A stretch of DNA of 64,000 bases from Clostridia bacterium (GTDB lineage Bacteria; Bacillota; Clostridia; Lachnospirales; Lachnospiraceae), in the NCBI GenBank assembly GCA_910574475.1, contig CAJTAT010000002.1:123077-187076 (forward strand). Reading direction: 5' to 3'. Made by a program: the position numbers and the translations under genes. This document shows, piece after piece, positions 9,709 to 18,749 of the stretch. Every line of letters starts with the position of its first letter. Position 1 is the first letter of the stretch. Under the pieces are notes generated by a model. The model searched no databases, was not told where the DNA came from, and was given only the letters and a program-made list of their open reading frames with translations.

Positions 9709-10890
9709 ATGTTACAACGCAGTAAACGTGTATTGGAGACAATTCCAAGTGGTTCCTTAGGCCTGATTCCTTTGAAAAGCTGTGAACATCTTGGCCGGCA
9801 GATCAACGACTATCTAGTACAGTGGCGTCATTCCAGCGAGCTGGAACACAAATCAAATATTGCTTTTACAGGTTATGAGAGAGATTCTTATCTCATTGAG
9901 GCTAACATTCCCCGTTTTGGATCTGGGGAAGCCAAGGGTACCATCCGGGATTCTGTTCGCGGAAATGACCTTTATCTGCTGGTAGATGTCTGTAATTACA
10001 GTCTGACCTATAACCTGTATGGCTTTTCGAACCATATGTCGCCAGACGATCATTTTCAGGATTTAAAGCGCGTAATTGCGGCAATCGGCGGTAAGGCCCG
10101 CCGTATTACTGTCATTATGCCTTATCTCTATGAGAGCCGACAGCACAAGAGAAGTAGCCGTGAATCCTTAGACTGTGCCCTGGCTCTCCAGGAGTTGACA
10201 CGTATGGGGGTAGAAAATATTCTCACCTTTGAGGCCCACGATCCCCGTGTACAAAACGCAATCCCCCTTCATGGTTTTGAAACTATCACACCTGCTTATC
10301 AATTGATCAAGGGACTTTTGGGAAATATGAAAGATCTTCAAGTTGACAATAAGCACATGATGGTCATCAGCCCGGATGAAGGTGGCATGTCCCGCTCTGT
10401 GTATATTGCCAATGTATTAGGCCTGGATATGGGTATGTTCTACAAGCGCCGTGATTACACCCGTATGGTTCACAGCAGAAATCCTGTCATTGCCCATGAG
10501 TTTCTTGGCGCAGATACTGAGGGAAAGGATATGATCATTGTAGATGACATGATCTCCTCTGGAAACAGCGTTCTGGAAATTGCCCGTGAGTTAAAAGAAT
10601 TAAAAGCAGAGCGCATCTTTGTATTTGCCCCCTTTGGACTTTTCACCAACGGTCTTGAAAAGTTTGACTTGGCTTATGAACAGGGCATTATCACAAGAGT
10701 CCTGACCACCAACTTAGTATATCAGCCACCTGAACTATTAGAGCGGCCTTACTATGTAAGCTGTGATATGAGCAAATATATTGCGCTGTTAATAGATACT
10801 CTGAACCATGATGTCTCTATCAGTGAATTGATCGATCCTTATGAGAGAATCCAGGCTCTGCTAGAAAAATATAGAAATAAACCGGAGTAG
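9709..10890 (+). CDS. prs: Ribose-phosphate pyrophosphokinase (long form)
   Basis: This enzyme makes PRPP from ribose-5-phosphate and ATP for nucleotide, His and Trp synthesis. The 393 residues exceed the usual ~315. The extra length is mainly an N-terminal extension and insertions, a form I associate with Clostridia. Visible motifs are PYLYESRQHKRSSRES, the Mg-binding stretch FEAHDPRVQNAIP and the PRPP loop IIVDDMISSGNS. It is the third gene of the dnaD-like operon, 35 bp after the ATPase, with AGGAGG before the ATG. Confidence 0.92.
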   Translation: MLQRSKRVLETIPSGSLGLIPLKSCEHLGRQINDYLVQWRHSSELEHKSNIAFTGYERDSYLIEANIPRFGSGEAKGTIRDSVRGNDLYLLVDVCNYSLTYNLYGFSNHMSPDDHFQDLKRVIAAIGGKARRITVIMPYLYESRQHKRSSRESLDCALALQELTRMGVENILTFEAHDPRVQNAIPLHGFETITPAYQLIKGLLGNMKDLQVDNKHMMVISPDEGGMSRSVYIANVLGLDMGMFYKRRDYTRMVHSRNPVIAHEFLGADTEGKDMIIVDDMISSGNSVLEIARELKELKAERIFVFAPFGLFTNGLEKFDLAYEQGIITRVLTTNLVYQPPELLERPYYVSCDMSKYIALLIDTLNHDVSISELIDPYERIQALLEKYRNKPE

Positions 10891-10897
10891 TGAAACG

Positions 10898-10955
10898 CAG
10901 TCAGGGCCGGCAAACAAAAGATTTTTCTGTCTCTTGTTCGCCGACCCTGCTTTAT
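10898..10955. terminator. Shared terminator hairpin between convergent prs and phosphohexomutase genes
   Basis: AGGGCCGGC at 10903-10911 pairs imperfectly with GCCGACCCT at 10940-10948. Inside it, ACAAAAGA pairs with TCTCTTGT. It sits between two converging operons and can serve both directions. Confidence 0.65.
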
Positions 10956-10961
10956 TAGTTC

Positions 10962-12449
10962 CTATTTACTCTCTGTGTACACTTTAATCTTGGGCTCTGT
11001 CCCAGAGGGCCGAATCACAACCTCTGAGCCGTCTTCCATCCACATCTTTATCACATTTGACTTGGGCAGTCCGTCTATTCCTTCCAAGTAGTCCTTATAT
11101 CGTGAAACCTTGGAGCCCAGCATTTTGATATCGGCTTTCTCTGCCAATCCTCTGCGAATCAAGCTCATACGCTTTGCAGCTTCCTCACCCTGAAATTCAT
11201 AACTCTTTAGAGAAGTCTCATATTTTCCATAGTCAGCATACAGCTCATCCAGAGCATCCCACAGTGTCTTTCCTTCAGTCTTGTAAGCATCTGCCATCTC
11301 ACAGATCATCATAGCAGCTCCGATGGCATCCTTATCGCGTACATAGCTTCCGATGAGATATCCGCAGCTTTCCTCAAATCCAAACACAAAGCGATCCAGC
11401 TCTTTTTTCTTCTCCAGAAGGCCAATTTGCTCTCCAATATACTTAAAGCCAGTCAGTGTATCAATTACCTTAGCGCCATAGTGTTCGGCAATCTTGTCCG
11501 CCATAGAAGTGGTTACAATCGTCTTGATAACTACGGGATTCTCTGGAAGAGCCCCTGCCTCTTTCCGGGATTTCAATATATAGTCTAAGAGCAGGATCCC
11601 CACCTGATTCCCGTTGAGGCGCTTATAGGAGCGTCCTTTTTTGGCAGCCACACCAATCCTATCACTGTCTGGATCTGTGGCGATGAGAATATCTGCATCT
11701 ATTTTTTTACACCATTTTAGTCCCAGTTCCAAAGCCTTGGGTTCTTCTGGATTCGGAGAGGAACAGGTGGGAAAGTTACCATTTGGTTTTGCCTGCTCTG
11801 GCACCACCTTCAAATCCTCCACTCCAATATATTTAAGAATACTTGTGACACAGCTTAAACCTGTCCCATGAAGAGGCGTATAGACCACCTTCAGTCCAGA
11901 AGTCAACTCTCTCTTTGTGCGCTTCTTAATGGCTGATACAAGAAATGCCTTGATCGTCTTATCGTCTATAAAAACAATCTGCTCTTCCTCCTGAAAATAA
12001 TCAAAGGGCAGATCATCACCAGCCTCTTTGCTGTCTGCTTTCTCAATGTATGTCTGAATGGCAGCGGCAGCCTCACTCGTCACCTGACAGCCATCTGCAC
12101 CATAGACTTTATATCCATTGTACTCTTTCGGGTTATGGCTGGCTGTGATACAGATTCCTATATCGCATTTCAAATGGCGCACTGCAAAGGAAAGCGCCGG
12201 CGTAGGCATCATCTTCGGATAAATAAATACATGACACCCTTTCAGAGCCAATACTCTGGCCGCTTCCCTGGCAAATTCCTCCGATTGATTTCTACTGTCA
12301 TAGGCAATGGCCACTTTTGGAGTCTTCTTCAGCTCTTTTGCATAGGCGGCCACTCCCAGAGTTGCCTCCTGAATGGTCTCAAGATTCATATGGTCCGGCC
12401 CCGGCCCCATTGTGGCGCGCAATCCCCCTGTTCCAAACTTTAAATTCAT
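10962..12449 (-). CDS. Phosphoglucomutase/phosphomannomutase
   Basis: Alpha-D-phosphohexomutase that moves phosphate between C6 and C1 of hexoses. In this operon it most likely converts mannose-6-P to mannose-1-P. Motifs are the catalytic serine loop TASHNPKEYNG (Ser104), the metal loop DPDSDRIG, the sugar loop GFEESCGY and the phosphate loop RPSGTEPKIKVY. It has 495 residues and starts directly at the FGTGGLRA motif. Related mutases often carry about 40-50 more N-terminal residues, so this is a short-N form. It is the last gene of the GDP-fucose operon, 4 bp after manA. Confidence 0.9.
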   Translation of the reverse strand: MNLKFGTGGLRATMGPGPDHMNLETIQEATLGVAAYAKELKKTPKVAIAYDSRNQSEEFAREAARVLALKGCHVFIYPKMMPTPALSFAVRHLKCDIGICITASHNPKEYNGYKVYGADGCQVTSEAAAAIQTYIEKADSKEAGDDLPFDYFQEEEQIVFIDDKTIKAFLVSAIKKRTKRELTSGLKVVYTPLHGTGLSCVTSILKYIGVEDLKVVPEQAKPNGNFPTCSSPNPEEPKALELGLKWCKKIDADILIATDPDSDRIGVAAKKGRSYKRLNGNQVGILLLDYILKSRKEAGALPENPVVIKTIVTTSMADKIAEHYGAKVIDTLTGFKYIGEQIGLLEKKKELDRFVFGFEESCGYLIGSYVRDKDAIGAAMMICEMADAYKTEGKTLWDALDELYADYGKYETSLKSYEFQGEEAAKRMSLIRRGLAEKADIKMLGSKVSRYKDYLEGIDGLPKSNVIKMWMEDGSEVVIRPSGTEPKIKVYTESK

Positions 12450-12453
12450 CCAT

Positions 12454-13275
12454 CTATACCTCGCTTATAAGTATTTGCAGCCTTCCCATAAGCTGGTAGG
12501 CCCCCATTCCCTTTGGAAGAAAGATGCTGTCGCCCTTCCAAAGCTTCATGCTTCCCCCAGCACACTCAAGGCTTCCCTCTCCTTCCAGAATGAGAAGAGA
12601 CTGAAAGGAATTTGTTACATTCCCTTCCATACATGTTTCTATCTCATATAATTGTACCACAAAATACAAACATTGCACTAATAAAGTTCTTGAATATCCA
12701 ATTTTCTGTATCCTAGGTCCCATAGGATGGTGTCCCGCAAGGGGTGGCATAAATCCTACTGCCTGGGATGCCTTATCAATATGAAGGGGCCGTCTCTGGT
12801 GATTGTCGTCCTCCCGGTTGTAATCATACACCCGATAGGTAATATCTGAGCTTTGCTGTACCTCTGCCACTGTTATCCCTCCACCAATCGCATGAATGAG
12901 GCCTGCGGGAATATAAAAGACATCTCCCTTTTTTACAGGAACCTTCTGGCATACCTCCAGAATTCTTCCATTTTCGATTCGTTTCCGAAACTCATTGGGG
13001 GAAATTCTGTGTTTCAGACCATAGTACAGACAGGCTCCAGGCTCGCAGTCCAGCACATACCACATCTCTGTCTTCCCCCTTCCCTGCTCCATCTCCCAGG
13101 CAAGCGCATCCCCTGGATGCACCTGAACAGAAAGAGCTTCTCTGGCTGTAATAATTTTAATTAAAAGAGGGATATCTTCCAATCCCTCATTAAGCCAGGA
13201 GAGCATCCAAGCTTCTGTTCCCCATATATACTTTTTCCACACTGGTTCCAGCTTTACCGGTCCCTGAACTCTCAT
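12454..13275 (-). CDS. manA: Mannose-6-phosphate isomerase, type I
   Basis: Interconverts fructose-6-P and mannose-6-P. It is a cupin metalloenzyme of 273 residues, near the short end of the family. The stretch around VQVHPGD and KTEMWYV and the block [21 protein letters not shown] carry the metal ligands and substrate-site residues. Its start overlaps the stop of fcl, and it is followed closely by the mutase. The operon therefore holds the whole route fructose-6-P, mannose-6-P, mannose-1-P, GDP-mannose. Confidence 0.93.
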   Translation of the reverse strand: MRVQGPVKLEPVWKKYIWGTEAWMLSWLNEGLEDIPLLIKIITAREALSVQVHPGDALAWEMEQGRGKTEMWYVLDCEPGACLYYGLKHRISPNEFRKRIENGRILEVCQKVPVKKGDVFYIPAGLIHAIGGGITVAEVQQSSDITYRVYDYNREDDNHQRRPLHIDKASQAVGFMPPLAGHHPMGPRIQKIGYSRTLLVQCLYFVVQLYEIETCMEGNVTNSFQSLLILEGEGSLECAGGSMKLWKGDSIFLPKGMGAYQLMGRLQILISEV

Positions 13276-14222
13276 CGCTCTGCAAATTCTCCTGTCTCAT
13301 ATTTTTCGCAAAACCATTCATAAGTCTGACGGATGCCTGTCTCCAAATCAATCTTCGGCCTCCAGCCCGTCTCCAAAATGCGGCTGATATCTGTCAGCTT
13401 TCTGGGCGTTCCATCAGGCTTTGAAGAATCCATCACGATTCTCCCCTGGTAGCCCACAGTTTTTTTCACCAGCTCTGCCAGCTCCAGAATCGTAACCTCC
13501 TGCCCGTATCCTACATTAAAAAAGTCGTTTCCCTCATAATGATCCATCAAATACAGGCAAGCATCAGCCAGATCATCCACATTCAGAAATTCCCTGAGAG
13601 GCTTTCCACTTCCCCACACAGTTACCGTGGGCTCGCCATTAATCTTTGCTTCGTGAAACTTTCGAATGAGAGCCGGAAGTACATGAGAATTCTCCAGGGC
13701 AAAATTATCATTTATCCCGTAAAGATTGCAGGGCATAACACTGATATAATGAGTTCCATACTGTTGATTGTAGAAAGCACACATTTTTAATCCTGCAATT
13801 TTTGCCAGCGCATAGGCTTCATTCGTCTTTTCCAGATACCCACTCAAGAGATATTCTTCCCGGATAGGCTGTGGACAATCTCTGGGATAGATACAGGAAC
13901 TTCCCAGAAACAGCAGCTTTTCCACCTGATTTTGGTAAGCTGCATCTATCACATTACATTCTATCTGAATATTTTTCATAATAAAATCTGCCGGATACGT
14001 ATCATTTGCATGGATGCCGCCCACCTTAGCAGCCGCCAGAATCACATAAGCCGGCTTTTCCTCTGCAAAAAATGCTTCTACCTCTGCCTGTCTCGTCAGA
14101 TCTAACTCTCTATGGCTTCTCGTGACAATCTGGGCAAATCCTTCCTTTTCCAGGCGACGTACCAGGGCAGATCCAACCAGCCCCCTATGCCCGGCCACAT
14201 ATATCTTCTTCTCTCGGTCCAT
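13272..14222 (-). CDS. fcl: GDP-L-fucose synthase
   Basis: An NADPH-dependent epimerase-reductase that turns GDP-4-keto-6-deoxy-mannose into GDP-L-fucose. The 316-residue SDR protein has a nucleotide motif close to the start ([15 protein letters not shown]), the Ser of SSCIYP and the YALAK catalytic Tyr/Lys pair. It follows gmd by 16 bp, which is the standard pairing for GDP-fucose synthesis. Confidence 0.95.
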   Translation of the reverse strand: MDREKKIYVAGHRGLVGSALVRRLEKEGFAQIVTRSHRELDLTRQAEVEAFFAEEKPAYVILAAAKVGGIHANDTYPADFIMKNIQIECNVIDAAYQNQVEKLLFLGSSCIYPRDCPQPIREEYLLSGYLEKTNEAYALAKIAGLKMCAFYNQQYGTHYISVMPCNLYGINDNFALENSHVLPALIRKFHEAKINGEPTVTVWGSGKPLREFLNVDDLADACLYLMDHYEGNDFFNVGYGQEVTILELAELVKKTVGYQGRIVMDSSKPDGTPRKLTDISRILETGWRPKIDLETGIRQTYEWFCEKYETGEFAER

Positions 14223-14238
14223 TCGTCTCTCTCCTTAA

Positions 14239-15288
14239 TTACTTTTCTATTCCTGCCAGTCTCATATCATGCTCCGTCATAAGCTTCACCAGTTGGTCAA
14301 AAGAGGTTTTTCTTGGGTTCCATCCCAGCGCTTCCTTTGCTTTCGAGGGATCTCCCAAAAGCAGATCCACCTCTGCCGGACGGAAGAACTCAGGGGATAC
14401 CTCCACGAGTACTTTTCCAGTTTTTTTATCAATTCCCTTTTCCTCTATGCCTTTTCCCTGCCACAAAAGTTCAATTCCCCCCCAGTGGAAAGCTGCCTCT
14501 GTGAATTCCCGTACAGTCCGTGTCTCTCCAGTGGCGATCACAAAGTCCTCCGGCGTATCATGCTGCAGCATCAGCCACATACATTCCACGTAATCTTTCG
14601 CATATCCCCAGTCTCGCTTGGCATCCAGATTTCCCAGGTACAGTTTTTCCTGATTCCCTGCCAGAATATTGGCCACAGCCAAAGTAATTTTCCTGGTTAC
14701 AAAGGTCTCCCCCCGCCGTTCTGACTCATGGTTGAATAAGATTCCATTGACTGCATACATTCCATAGGCCTCCCTGTAATGCTTTACGATCCAGTATCCA
14801 TAAAGCTTTGCCACTGCATAGGGAGAGCGGGGATGGAATGGGGTTGTCTCTCTCTGAGGGATCTCCTCTACTTTTCCGAAAAGCTCTGAGGTGGACGCCT
14901 GATAGATTCTGGTCTTTTCTGTAAGCCCGGCCACACGTACAGCTTCTAATATCCGCAGGACACCCAGGCCGTCTGCATTTGCCGTATATTCAGGCTCCTC
15001 AAAAGACACTGCCACATGGGACTGAGCTGCCAGGTTGTACACCTCATCTGGTTTTATCTCCAACATTAAACGTACCAAATTCAAAGAATCTGTCATATCC
15101 CCATACACAAGATGGAGGCCTCTGTCTTTTGCAGACCTCTCTTTCAGCAAATGAGCAATCCTGCCGGCTGTATTGGTGGATCCTCTGCGAAACAGTCCAT
15201 ATACCTCATATCCCTTTTCCAGAAGAAACTCTGCCAAATAAGAGCCATCCTGTCCTGTAATTCCTGTAATAAGCGCTGTTTTTTTCAT
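14239..15288 (-). CDS. gmd: GDP-mannose 4,6-dehydratase
   Basis: Makes GDP-4-keto-6-deoxy-D-mannose from GDP-mannose. The 349-residue SDR protein has [15 protein letters not shown] at the N-terminus, the catalytic region STSELFG and the YAVAK pair. It lies between manC and fcl in the GDP-fucose operon. Confidence 0.96.
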   Translation of the reverse strand: MKKTALITGITGQDGSYLAEFLLEKGYEVYGLFRRGSTNTAGRIAHLLKERSAKDRGLHLVYGDMTDSLNLVRLMLEIKPDEVYNLAAQSHVAVSFEEPEYTANADGLGVLRILEAVRVAGLTEKTRIYQASTSELFGKVEEIPQRETTPFHPRSPYAVAKLYGYWIVKHYREAYGMYAVNGILFNHESERRGETFVTRKITLAVANILAGNQEKLYLGNLDAKRDWGYAKDYVECMWLMLQHDTPEDFVIATGETRTVREFTEAAFHWGGIELLWQGKGIEEKGIDKKTGKVLVEVSPEFFRPAEVDLLLGDPSKAKEALGWNPRKTSFDQLVKLMTEHDMRLAGIEK

Positions 15289-15358
15289 AACTATTTTATT
15301 TCCTTTCTGTTCTCAGGCACAAATGCCCTATAAATGTCATATGGCCCTTAACTGCCTT

Positions 15359-16720
15359 CTATAATATATGGCTTAGCTCTATTTCATCCCAGTCAAAGGT
15401 GATCCGGTTAATATCATCATTGCCCACACTGGTCCCCACATGTATCTCAATATATTCAAAATCTTTGATTGCTTTCACTGCATGGCGCTGATTCTTTCGA
15501 ATACAGACGGCCTTTCCCTGAGAGAGCATAATTTTGCTTCCCTCTAGTATCAGCTCTCCCGTTCCTTTGAGAATGGTCCAAATTTCATCCCTGTACTTGT
15601 GATAATGATAGCTGGAGGTCATGCCGTCATAGATACGGATTTTTCTTGTGAGGGTAGAAATATGGGAAGTTTCCGTATCGTCCAATGTCTCCAGCGTTCC
15701 CCACCGGCGTTCCTCAAACATGGGTCGGGCCTGAAATCCTGCTGTCAATTCCTTCACCTGGGCTGCCTGGCTTTTATCTGCAACAAGAATCCCATCAGGG
15801 GCAGCCACTACCACCAGATCCCTCGTCCCCACAGCTACAACAGGAGCCTCCAGCTCATTAATTACCTGTGTATTCCTGCAGGTATCATCCAGAACCACCT
15901 TTCCTATGGTGTCTGTGCTCATCTGATCTGCCATAGTATCCCAGGTGCCAAGGTCTTTCCAAAATCCCTGAAACTCTACAGCAACCAGCCGCTTTGCCTT
16001 TTCCAAAACTTCATAGTCAAAGCTGATTTTGGGGAATCTCTCATAAGACTTTACAAGCTTCTCATAATCCACTGGGACGCCATAAGCCTTTGCCCGATCC
16101 AGCATGTCTCCAATCTGTACGCAGAATACACCGCAATTCCAGAGAGCTCCCTGTTTCAAAAGCTCCTTTGCCTGATCTTCACTGGGTTTTTCCGCAAAGC
16201 TTTTTATGACAAAATAGTCTTCCTGCCTCTCACCTGGCAGCATATACCCATATTTTGTTGCCGGATATGTGGGAACCACCCCCATCAGCCCTATCTCTGC
16301 CCCCGAGCGTTCCATCACTTTCTCTAGCTTCTTTACGCTCTCAAAATAACTTTCTTCTGTGTAAGGGTCCACTGGCATAATTGTCACATAATCTTCCCTG
16401 GCAGCCCCTTGGCAGCTATAAAGATAAGCACAGGAAAGCAGCACTGCTGCAAATGTATCTCTCCGGGCAGGCTCTATCGCTATCCGGGCTTCGCGAACCT
16501 GGCTCTTTATAAGCTCTATCTGCTCTTCCCCTGCGGTGATAATCGTATTTTCCGCCATGCCAGCTTCCTCAATCTGATCCCACACTCTTTGGAGCATGGA
16601 GCAGCGGTCCATAGAATTGGTCTCCCGGTTTACTAATTTTAGATACTGTTTGGGTCTGGCTTCATTTGACAGAGGCCAGAGGCGTTTTCCTGAGCCGCCT
16701 GATAAAAGGGCGTAGTACAT
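15359..16720 (-). CDS. manC: Mannose-1-phosphate guanylyltransferase with C-terminal cupin domain
   Basis: Forms GDP-mannose from mannose-1-P and GTP. The N-terminal ~330 residues are a nucleotidyltransferase (LLSGGSGKRLWPLSN, then ARPKQYLKL). The last ~110 are a cupin like the isomerase half of bifunctional ManC/CpsB (SSYHYHKYRDEIWTILKGTGE). A separate type I ManA in the same operon suggests the cupin half may be redundant. It is the first gene of the operon, with AGGAGG before the ATG. Confidence 0.92.
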   Translation of the reverse strand: MYYALLSGGSGKRLWPLSNEARPKQYLKLVNRETNSMDRCSMLQRVWDQIEEAGMAENTIITAGEEQIELIKSQVREARIAIEPARRDTFAAVLLSCAYLYSCQGAAREDYVTIMPVDPYTEESYFESVKKLEKVMERSGAEIGLMGVVPTYPATKYGYMLPGERQEDYFVIKSFAEKPSEDQAKELLKQGALWNCGVFCVQIGDMLDRAKAYGVPVDYEKLVKSYERFPKISFDYEVLEKAKRLVAVEFQGFWKDLGTWDTMADQMSTDTIGKVVLDDTCRNTQVINELEAPVVAVGTRDLVVVAAPDGILVADKSQAAQVKELTAGFQARPMFEERRWGTLETLDDTETSHISTLTRKIRIYDGMTSSYHYHKYRDEIWTILKGTGELILEGSKIMLSQGKAVCIRKNQRHAVKAIKDFEYIEIHVGTSVGNDDINRITFDWDEIELSHIL

Positions 16721-16798
16721 GTGTAGGCCTCCTTTTTCTTGTATTCTATAAATTTTATATCTACAGGTATTTTATTGTTGTGTGTTTTCATTGCTAAA

Positions 16799-16971
16799 AC
16801 GGCCGCCAGCCCCGGAAGGGCCTCCCCGAGCACCCCCGCTCTCGCTTCGTTCGGAACGTAACGGACACTAAATTCACACTTCGCCTACGGCTTGTGTTCA
16901 TTAAGTGCCGACGTTCCTCAAGAGGGCTTTCGGGGAGATCCCTTCCATGTCTGGCTACTGTGATTGGCCGT
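16799..16971. repeat. Long hairpin 1 of a BIME-like repeat pair
   Basis: A noncoding stretch that folds back on itself over about 170 nt. ACGGCC pairs with GGCCGT at the base (16799/16966). Next the GCCAG..GGAAGGG..TCCCCG arm pairs with 16932-16955, then GGAACGT with ACGTTCC, then CACTAAATTCACAC (16866) with GTGTTCATTAAGTG (16894) at the tip. It lies between manC and the divergent AraC gene. I see no credible gene here. Confidence 0.7.
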
Positions 16972-17002
16972 GAAAGACACGTTGCAAGCCACAGAACACT
17001 GT

Positions 17003-17135
17003 CCATGCATCGATCCCCATTGGGACCCTTCGAAAACGCCAGCACTTAATGAACACGAACCAAAGGTGATGTGTGAATTTAGTGCTGCTGCGTTTGAGCG
17101 GAGCGGGAGCGAGTCCCAGAGGGGATGATGCATGG
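17003..17135. repeat. Long hairpin 2 of the BIME-like pair
   Basis: CCATGCAT (17003) pairs with ATGCATGG (17128), followed by ATCCCC/GGGGAT, TGGGAC/GTCCCA and the tip CACTTAATGAACAC (17043) with GTGTGAATTTAGTG (17071). The tip has nearly the same sequence as hairpin 1 in inverted orientation. That mirrored pairing is how bacterial REP/BIME elements are built. Confidence 0.7.
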
Positions 17136-17330
17136 GCGCGGCGTCCGTCTACCCACTGAACAATATAGTCAGAATAAAATTTTTTCATACCCCCTCATTG
17201 CTTTTGACAGTATAACCCTGTATATTTAACTTAACAAGTGATAATCTTGCCAAAAACAAGTATTATATTGCTATTCAATATCTCCCTCTCATCATTTATT
17301 TGAACACTTTTTTACAAAGAAAGGAAGCCC

Positions 17331-18200
17331 ATGAAAAATTATTTTGACAAATTCCCAGACTCCTACGTGGAAAGCTCCCGCCGTATGATTCAGACTCCCA
17401 GTACATTTGCACGGTCTACTTTTTATTATGTGCAGGAAGCCGGCTATTTAAAGCTGCGGGAAAGCCATATTGCACGGCGCAAGAATCTGGAGTCCTATCT
17501 GATTGTTCTCGTCCTATCTGGAAGCGGTACACTCATGTACGACCAGACTGTTTATCCACTTAGAAAAGGCTCCTGTTTTTTTATTGACTGTATGGTTCCC
17601 TACTATCATCAAAGCAGCAGTTCTGATCCCTGGGAATTGATCTGGGTTCATTTTAACGGTTCCAGCTCTCAGAAATATTATCAGTATTTTTCCTCCAAAA
17701 GTACTCCTGCCTTTCAGCCCCAGGCCTTCCCGGAACTTCAGGATACCATGGAGAAGCTATTGGACATAAATTCCAATTCTGATCTTTCAACGGAGATCTC
17801 TTCCTCTCAGTTGATTGTGGATATCCTTACGCTTTTACTTTTAGATATCACAGAGCGTCAGACAGAAAGACACCCAGGCCATCAGAAGATGGCCCAGGTG
17901 CGCGCTTATCTGGACGAACACTATACAGAAAAGTTTTCTCTGGATGAATTGTCAGAGCAGTTTTTCATCAGCAAATTTCACCTGTCCCGGGAATTTCGCA
18001 CGCTCTATGGAATTACTCTGAACCATTATGTGATTGCCCGGCGTATCACTCTCGCCAAAAAGTTGCTTCGTTTCTCGGACTATACTTTGGAAGAAATTGC
18101 CCAAAATTGCGGTTTCTATGATGCCAGCTATCTCAATCGGCAATTTAAAAAGTCAGAAGGCATCAGCGCTTCTGACTTTCGGAAAAAGTGGATCAATTGA
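17331..18200 (+). CDS. AraC-family transcriptional regulator
   Basis: A 289-residue regulator with an N-terminal cupin-like ligand domain (roughly 20-140, including SGSGTLMYDQTVYPLRKGSC) and a C-terminal double helix-turn-helix (roughly 190-287, with FSLDELSEQFFISKFHLSREF and EEIAQNCGFYDASYLNRQF). It is divergent from the GDP-fucose operon and convergent with fucU. It could respond to a sugar and control either neighbour; the sequence does not decide which. Confidence 0.9.
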   Translation: MKNYFDKFPDSYVESSRRMIQTPSTFARSTFYYVQEAGYLKLRESHIARRKNLESYLIVLVLSGSGTLMYDQTVYPLRKGSCFFIDCMVPYYHQSSSSDPWELIWVHFNGSSSQKYYQYFSSKSTPAFQPQAFPELQDTMEKLLDINSNSDLSTEISSSQLIVDILTLLLLDITERQTERHPGHQKMAQVRAYLDEHYTEKFSLDELSEQFFISKFHLSREFRTLYGITLNHYVIARRITLAKKLLRFSDYTLEEIAQNCGFYDASYLNRQFKKSEGISASDFRKKWIN

Positions 18201-18230
18201 GCCCATATTTTGCAATAGCATGTTCGTCGC

Positions 18231-18671
18231 CTATTCTACTACTACTCCCTTTTGTAGCATAATATTGGCATACAGGGCTTTTTCACTGGTGGCAATGATT
18301 GCATAGGCTTTCTTTGCTTCCTCATAAAATGCAAACCGCTCAATGTTACCTACACAAGACTCTCCTCTGTCATCGTATTTTTTCACAATTTCCTTATAAG
18401 TATCCCAGATAGGTGTCTCCACGGTATCACCAGGCACTACTTCCATAAGGTTTACTGGTTTTTCCACATATGTATCCAGGGGAACCAGTTTCAGAATTGC
18501 ATCCAAGAGCTCTGGTACTCCATGGCCGTCACAGCGGATTACAATTGCATCCTTTCCCATGGATTCTGCCGGGAAGTTTCCATCTGAGATCACCAGCCTG
18601 TCTCCATGCCCCATCTCACACAAAACCATTAATAGCTCTGGTGATAAAATCTGTGGGATTCCTTTTAGCAT
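18231..18671 (-). CDS. fucU: L-fucose mutarotase-like protein (RbsD/FucU family)
   Basis: This family interconverts alpha and beta anomers of sugars such as L-fucose. The 146 residues begin MLKGIPQILSPELL and include EMGHGDRLVISDGNFPAES, the FucU-like version of the RbsD/FucU active-site region. It is the last gene of the transporter-associated minus-strand set, 78 bp after the SGNH hydrolase. That suggests the nearby importer carries fucose or a similar sugar. Confidence 0.85.
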   Translation of the reverse strand: MLKGIPQILSPELLMVLCEMGHGDRLVISDGNFPAESMGKDAIVIRCDGHGVPELLDAILKLVPLDTYVEKPVNLMEVVPGDTVETPIWDTYKEIVKKYDDRGESCVGNIERFAFYEEAKKAYAIIATSEKALYANIMLQKGVVVE

Positions 18672-18749
18672 AAAAATACCTCCTTTTTGAGTTCACATTA
18701 TATTGCAAACAATGCGTCCCTTTGCGCACTGTCTGTATTCCCTGGTTAT

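Noticed and set aside
16794..17188. Several 70-80 codon frames upstream of manC
   Set aside because: They overlap one another within the BIME-like hairpins and reflect its GC-rich palindromes, not genes.
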